A DNA stretch of 7,215 bases from Candidatus Zambryskibacteria bacterium RIFCSPLOWO2_01_FULL_47_14 (GTDB taxonomy: Bacteria > Patescibacteria > Paceibacteria > UBA9973 > Zambryskibacteraceae): contig MHWG01000014.1 of the NCBI GenBank assembly GCA_001824005.1, positions 1 to 7,215 of the forward strand. Reading direction: 5' to 3'. Positions 5,253-7,215 of the stretch are shown here, in pieces; position 1 is the first letter of the stretch; each line of letters opens with the position of its first letter. The notes beneath the pieces are model-generated. The model made no database searches and had not been told where the DNA came from. It saw only the letters and a program-made list of their open reading frames with translations. A program made the translations under genes and the position numbers.

Positions 5253-5350
5253 AGAAAAAGCAGTTTTCTTAGGCTCGCGATAATTCTCTGCTGAGAATTT
5301 CGCTCTCTCGGCTCAGTCAGCCTGCGAGAGCCACGAAAACTGTTTTTTCT
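5253..5350 (+). terminator. Large branched terminator-like structure after rplL
   Basis: An outer stem joins CAGTTTTC (5261-5268) to GAAAACTG (5335-5342), extended by AAAAA (5255-5259) with TTTTT (5343-5347) after a bulged G. It encloses two further hairpins. GCGA-T-AATTCTC (5277-5288) pairs with GAGAATT-TCGC (5293-5303), 11 bp with one bulge and a TGCT loop. CTCTCG (5305-5310) pairs with CGAGAG (5325-5330). An alternative pairing, GGCTC (5272-5276) with GAGCC (5328-5332), competes with the latter. The 3' side runs into a T-rich stretch (TTTTTTCTTTGTTTTT). It most likely ends the rplJ-rplL transcript, but it is more elaborate than a usual terminator. Confidence 0.65.
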
Positions 5351-5364
5351 TTGTTTTTAATTAT

Positions 5365-5393
5365 TTGACTTTTAATTCCTAAAAGTGTCATAT
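5365..5393 (+). promoter_or_regulatory. Probable promoter of the 110-residue gene
   Basis: TTGACT (5365-5370) is five of six to the -35 consensus. TCATAT (5388-5393) lies 17 nt downstream, with a TG just upstream of it; the -10 is poor. A start near 5400 gives a leader of about 18 nt beginning just before the SD. It resembles the TTGACC element of the other cassette. Confidence 0.45.
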
Positions 5394-5402
5394 AGCGAAT
5401 GG

Positions 5403-5410
5403 AAAGGAGA
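5403..5410 (+). promoter_or_regulatory. Strong Shine-Dalgarno site AAAGGAGA
   Basis: GGAG ends 8 nt before ATG 5418, which decides the start. A GTG at 5385 opens the same frame earlier, but it lies upstream of the SD and beside the promoter. Confidence 0.75.
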
Positions 5411-5417
5411 GTTCTTC

Positions 5418-5750
5418 ATGCCGATGGTCTTTGTGACGGTTCCTCCAAACACAGCAGAAGAGAAGTGGCGAGAAACCGAGAGAGAAATCATTGCGGCTCT
5501 GCGTTCGGAGGGCGTGCATGGGGGTATTACTTGTTTTCCGCTTCAGCTTGCCTTCATGCCACCGGGTAGCCGGGACAGTTCCGGTCGAATCTTGATCGGG
5601 TACTTGAGCCGGCAGGTGTTTCCAGATCACGACGATCTGGTCGCAGTAGTTTCGGAAGTGACGGATCGTATTCTGGGGGTTCAGGTGGAAGGCGTGCCAC
5701 TCCACTTGAAGAAGGAGACCCACATCCATATCACTCGAAAAAAGAAGTAG
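5418..5750 (+). CDS. Small protein of unknown function (110 aa), cassette gene 2
   Basis: I do not recognise this family. The product starts M-P-M-V-F-V-T-V-P-P. The apparent layout is strand (3-8), long helix (12-31), strand (37-46), strand (57-62), helix (70-86), strand (88-96) and a basic tail ending RKKK. This two-layer alpha/beta pattern, with proline at position 2, is reminiscent of tautomerase/MIF-type folds, where Pro1 is catalytic after Met removal. That is only a resemblance; no signature beyond the proline is seen. The histidine-bearing end H-I-H-I (102-105) could be a ligand site. There is no signal peptide or membrane segment. It has its own promoter-like element, the best SD in the window and a strong terminator, and stands alone between rplL and the regulator gene. 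It is a real gene with high likelihood. Confidence 0.78.
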   Translation: MPMVFVTVPPNTAEEKWRETEREIIAALRSEGVHGGITCFPLQLAFMPPGSRDSSGRILIGYLSRQVFPDHDDLVAVVSEVTDRILGVQVEGVPLHLKKETHIHITRKKK

Positions 5751-5758
5751 TCGTTGCA

Positions 5759-5790
5759 TTGGGCGGACCACATGGTCCGCCCAACTTTTT
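5759..5790 (+). terminator. Strong intrinsic terminator after cassette gene 2
   Basis: TTGGGCGGACC (5759-5769) pairs perfectly over 11 bp with GGTCCGCCCAA (5774-5784) around the loop ACAT, followed by CTTTTT. It closes the unit cleanly before the next promoter at 5798. Confidence 0.92.
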
Positions 5791-5797
5791 ATACTAA

Positions 5798-5825
5798 TTG
5801 CACGGTTTTTGTTTGGGGGTACAAT
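5798..5825 (+). promoter_or_regulatory. Promoter of the winged-helix gene, nearly leaderless
   Basis: TTGCAC (5798-5803) and TACAAT (5820-5825) are separated by 16 nt; the -10 matches five of six. Transcription would begin near 5832, only about 8 nt before ATG 5840, too short for an SD. This argues against the TTG at 5798 as a start, since it would fall in the -35 box. Confidence 0.65.
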
Positions 5826-5839
5826 ACGGGCATAAATAT

Positions 5840-6397
5840 ATGAAATCAGTTTCTTTAATTTTCGGAGGAGAGGCGAAGGTTAAGGTCATGCGCCTTTTCA
5901 TATTCAATCCCGGCCTCTCCCTCTCCGCTTCCGAGGTTTCGAAGAGAGCCAAGGAAAAGCCGGAGAAAACGAGGCGCGAACTCCACAATCTTGTCAGGGC
6001 AGGCCTCATCAAAAAGTATGCCAAGGGATACATCTTGAACCCTTCTTATATCTATCTGCCGGCCATCGGCAACTTCCTCATTGACGCGACTCCCGTTTCG
6101 GAAAAAGAAATAATCAAAAAGCTGTCGAAAGTCGGCAATATCAAGCTCATTCTCATCTCGGGTGTGTTTCTCCATGATCCGGATTCAAGAGTGGATATGC
6201 TTCTGGTGGGGGATAATCTCTCGCAGGCGAAGATCCACCAGGCCATCGCCTCAATCGAAGCCGAACTAGGCAAAGAACTTCGTTATGCCGCTTTCGAGAC
6301 GCCGGACTTCCAGTACCGCCTAGGCATCTACGACAAGCTCATCCGCGACATCCTCGACTCCCGCCACCGCAAAATAGTCAATAAATTGGGGATTTAA
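5840..6397 (+). CDS. Winged-helix DNA-binding protein with nucleotidyltransferase-like C-terminal domain
   Basis: This 185-residue protein is probably a cytoplasmic transcriptional regulator. Residues 5-70 fit a winged helix-turn-helix: LIFGGEAKVKVMRLFIF, then SLSASEVSKRAKEK and the recognition-helix stretch PEKTRRELHNLVRAGLIKK, then wing GYILN. Residues 98-183 resemble a minimal nucleotidyltransferase domain: KLILISGVFLHDPDSRVDM (residues 103-120), LLVGD, and a helical end. In active family members the pattern is G-S ... D-x-D; here it reads S107-G108-V109 and R117-V118-D119, so the first aspartate is arginine and catalysis is doubtful. Comparable HTH-nucleotidyltransferase fusions are known in archaea and CPR bacteria, with little functional data. 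ATG 5840 is chosen over an in-frame TTG at 5798. It may regulate its own promoter or the neighbouring membrane gene; nothing here shows a target. Confidence 0.75.
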   Translation: MKSVSLIFGGEAKVKVMRLFIFNPGLSLSASEVSKRAKEKPEKTRRELHNLVRAGLIKKYAKGYILNPSYIYLPAIGNFLIDATPVSEKEIIKKLSKVGNIKLILISGVFLHDPDSRVDMLLVGDNLSQAKIHQAIASIEAELGKELRYAAFETPDFQYRLGIYDKLIRDILDSRHRKIVNKLGI

Positions 6398-6412
6398 CTA
6401 TCCACATTTCTT

Positions 6413-6439
6413 GGAATAAGGCCTAACAAGCCTTATTTC
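6413..6439 (+). terminator. Weak terminator-like hairpin after the winged-helix gene
   Basis: AATAAGGC (6415-6422) pairs with GCCTTATT (6430-6437) around a 7-nt loop, extendable by a G-U and a G-C pair. The T-run is largely consumed in the stem and is followed by CTGCG, so termination may be inefficient. Confidence 0.5.
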
Positions 6440-6452
6440 TGCGTAGTATAAT
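6423..6452 (+). promoter_or_regulatory. Promoter of the membrane-protein gene
   Basis: A perfect TATAAT (6447-6452) lies 18 nt after CTAACA (6423-6428), a four-of-six -35. The -35 overlaps the loop and 3' arm of the preceding hairpin. The predicted leader is about 50 nt. A second weaker pair, TTTACA (6454-6459) and TAATTA (6477-6482), lies just downstream. Confidence 0.55.
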
Positions 6453-6509
6453 GTTTACATACCCCTTTTAAAGTGGTAATTAGCAGTTAAAGTTATTCTG
6501 TCTAGACAT

Positions 6510-7196
6510 ATGTTATTAAACACATGGAGCGAAGTTCTAACTCTTTCCTTCCAGAATCTCTGGGTGGGAGTGGTCAACTTCGTCCCGAATCTTATAGTCG
6601 CGATCGTCATTCTTGTCCTGGGTTGGCTCATCGGAGCTTTGCTCGGACGCGCAATTGCACAGGTCTTCAGGTCTCTTAAGATCGATGACGCGCTTCGACG
6701 CGCCGGCCTTGAGTCGTTCCTTCGCCGCGGCGGCGTGAATCTTGACTCCGGTGCCTTCATTGGCGCTCTCGTCAAGTGGTTTGTGGTTGTTATGTTCTTG
6801 ATCGCAGCCTTCGATGTGCTGGGCCTCGTGCAGGTCAATCTCTTCCTCCAGGAAGTGGTGCTTGGCTACTTGCCTCGCGTACTTGCAGCCGCTCTGGTGC
6901 TCTTGGTTGCTGGGGTGATCGGTGATGTAACCGGTCGCGTGGTGGTTACGGCCGCCCGCACCGCAGGCGTGCACTCTGCTCACTTCGCCGGCGCTATCGC
7001 CAAGTGGGCTATCTGGATCTTCGCGATCCTGGTTGCGCTCTCTCAGCTCGGCATTGCCGCTGCCTTCAGCCAAACCCTCTTTACCGGCATCGTCATAGCG
7101 ATCTCTCTTGCTTTGGGCCTTTCCTTTGGACTCGGCGGGCAGGAAGCGGCGGGCCGCTTCCTCGAACGACTTCGCTCAGAAATGAGGGGTCAATAA
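6510..7196 (+). CDS. MscS-like conserved transmembrane-helix protein
   Basis: The 228-residue protein is hydrophobic with five predicted membrane helices: about 26-48, 84-105, 119-137, 160-182 and 190-208. The order is typical of the conserved TM-helix proteins related to small-conductance mechanosensitive channels: W-S-E-V-L near the start, FVPNLIVAIVILVLGWLIG, a basic linker with LKIDDALRRAGLESFLRRGG, G-A-L-V-K-W, and the Gly-rich last helix LALGLSFGLGGQEAAGRFLERL. That helix resembles the pore-lining helix of MscS. The protein stops there, lacking the cytoplasmic beta domain and vestibule of true MscS, so channel activity is plausible but unproven. It starts at ATG 6510 without an SD, under its own TATAAT promoter. 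The gene is complete; only 19 nt follow in the window, with no recognisable signal. Confidence 0.85.
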   Translation: MLLNTWSEVLTLSFQNLWVGVVNFVPNLIVAIVILVLGWLIGALLGRAIAQVFRSLKIDDALRRAGLESFLRRGGVNLDSGAFIGALVKWFVVVMFLIAAFDVLGLVQVNLFLQEVVLGYLPRVLAAALVLLVAGVIGDVTGRVVVTAARTAGVHSAHFAGAIAKWAIWIFAILVALSQLGIAAAFSQTLFTGIVIAISLALGLSFGLGGQEAAGRFLERLRSEMRGQ

Positions 7197-7215
7197 ACGG
7201 TATTATTCTAGCTAG

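Noticed and set aside
5385..5417. GTG start for cassette gene 2
   Set aside because: It lies in the promoter region and upstream of the AAAGGAGA SD, which is correctly placed for ATG 5418.
5798..5839. TTG start for the winged-helix gene
   Set aside because: The TTG forms part of the probable -35 box, and the added residues fit nothing in the domain; ATG 5840 is better.
6537..7073. 178-residue open frame on the minus strand opposite the membrane protein
   Set aside because: The translation is rich in His, Asp and Glu, as expected from the complement of hydrophobic codons, and lacks initiation signals.

Overview
The window looks like a chromosomal segment from a member of the Candidate Phyla Radiation (Patescibacteria), most likely Parcubacteria-like. 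This is an inference. It rests on compact ribosomal proteins (an L3 of only 152 residues), moderate-GC genes joined by very AT-rich hairpin-forming spacers, single small genes of unknown function between ribosomal operons, and a short MscS-like transmembrane-helix protein of a type I associate with these genomes. No rRNA, tRNA, CRISPR array, insertion sequence or phage gene was found.

All genes lie on the + strand. Positions 1-3788 carry the end of the str operon and the first part of the S10 operon in canonical order: tuf (5' end cut by the window), rpsJ, rplC, rplD, rplW, rplB. The usual next genes (rpsS, rplV, rpsC) are absent. After rplB comes a self-contained unit (3814-4170) with promoter, Shine-Dalgarno site, an unrecognised 88-residue gene and a strong intrinsic terminator. 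Next is the rplJ-rplL (L10-L7/L12) unit, preceded by a recognisable L10 leader RNA (4203-4241) and closed by a large branched hairpin with a U-rich end (5255-5350). A second self-contained unit (5365-5790) has the same design and encodes an unrecognised 110-residue protein. The last two genes are a winged-helix protein with a nucleotidyltransferase-like C-terminal half (5840-6397) and a five-helix membrane protein (6510-7196). Each has its own apparent promoter.

Functionally the window is mostly translation machinery: the aminoacyl-tRNA delivery factor, five proteins of the S10 cluster, and the L10/L12 stalk to which EF-Tu and EF-G bind. The L10 leader implies the stalk operon is feedback-controlled by its own product. 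The membrane protein and the DNA-binding protein have no evident link to translation.

The most notable items are: (1) a 13-bp inverted repeat inside rplC, where about 55 residues of ordinary L3 are missing; (2) long, structurally similar hairpins filling four ribosomal-protein spacers; (3) two promoter-SD-ORF-terminator cassettes placed directly behind ribosomal operons; (4) an SD/non-SD split between those cassettes and the ribosomal genes; (5) a hairpin that contains the rplJ start codon. None of these amounts to a demonstrated new system. The rplC element, the spacer family and the cassettes are the best candidates for follow-up.
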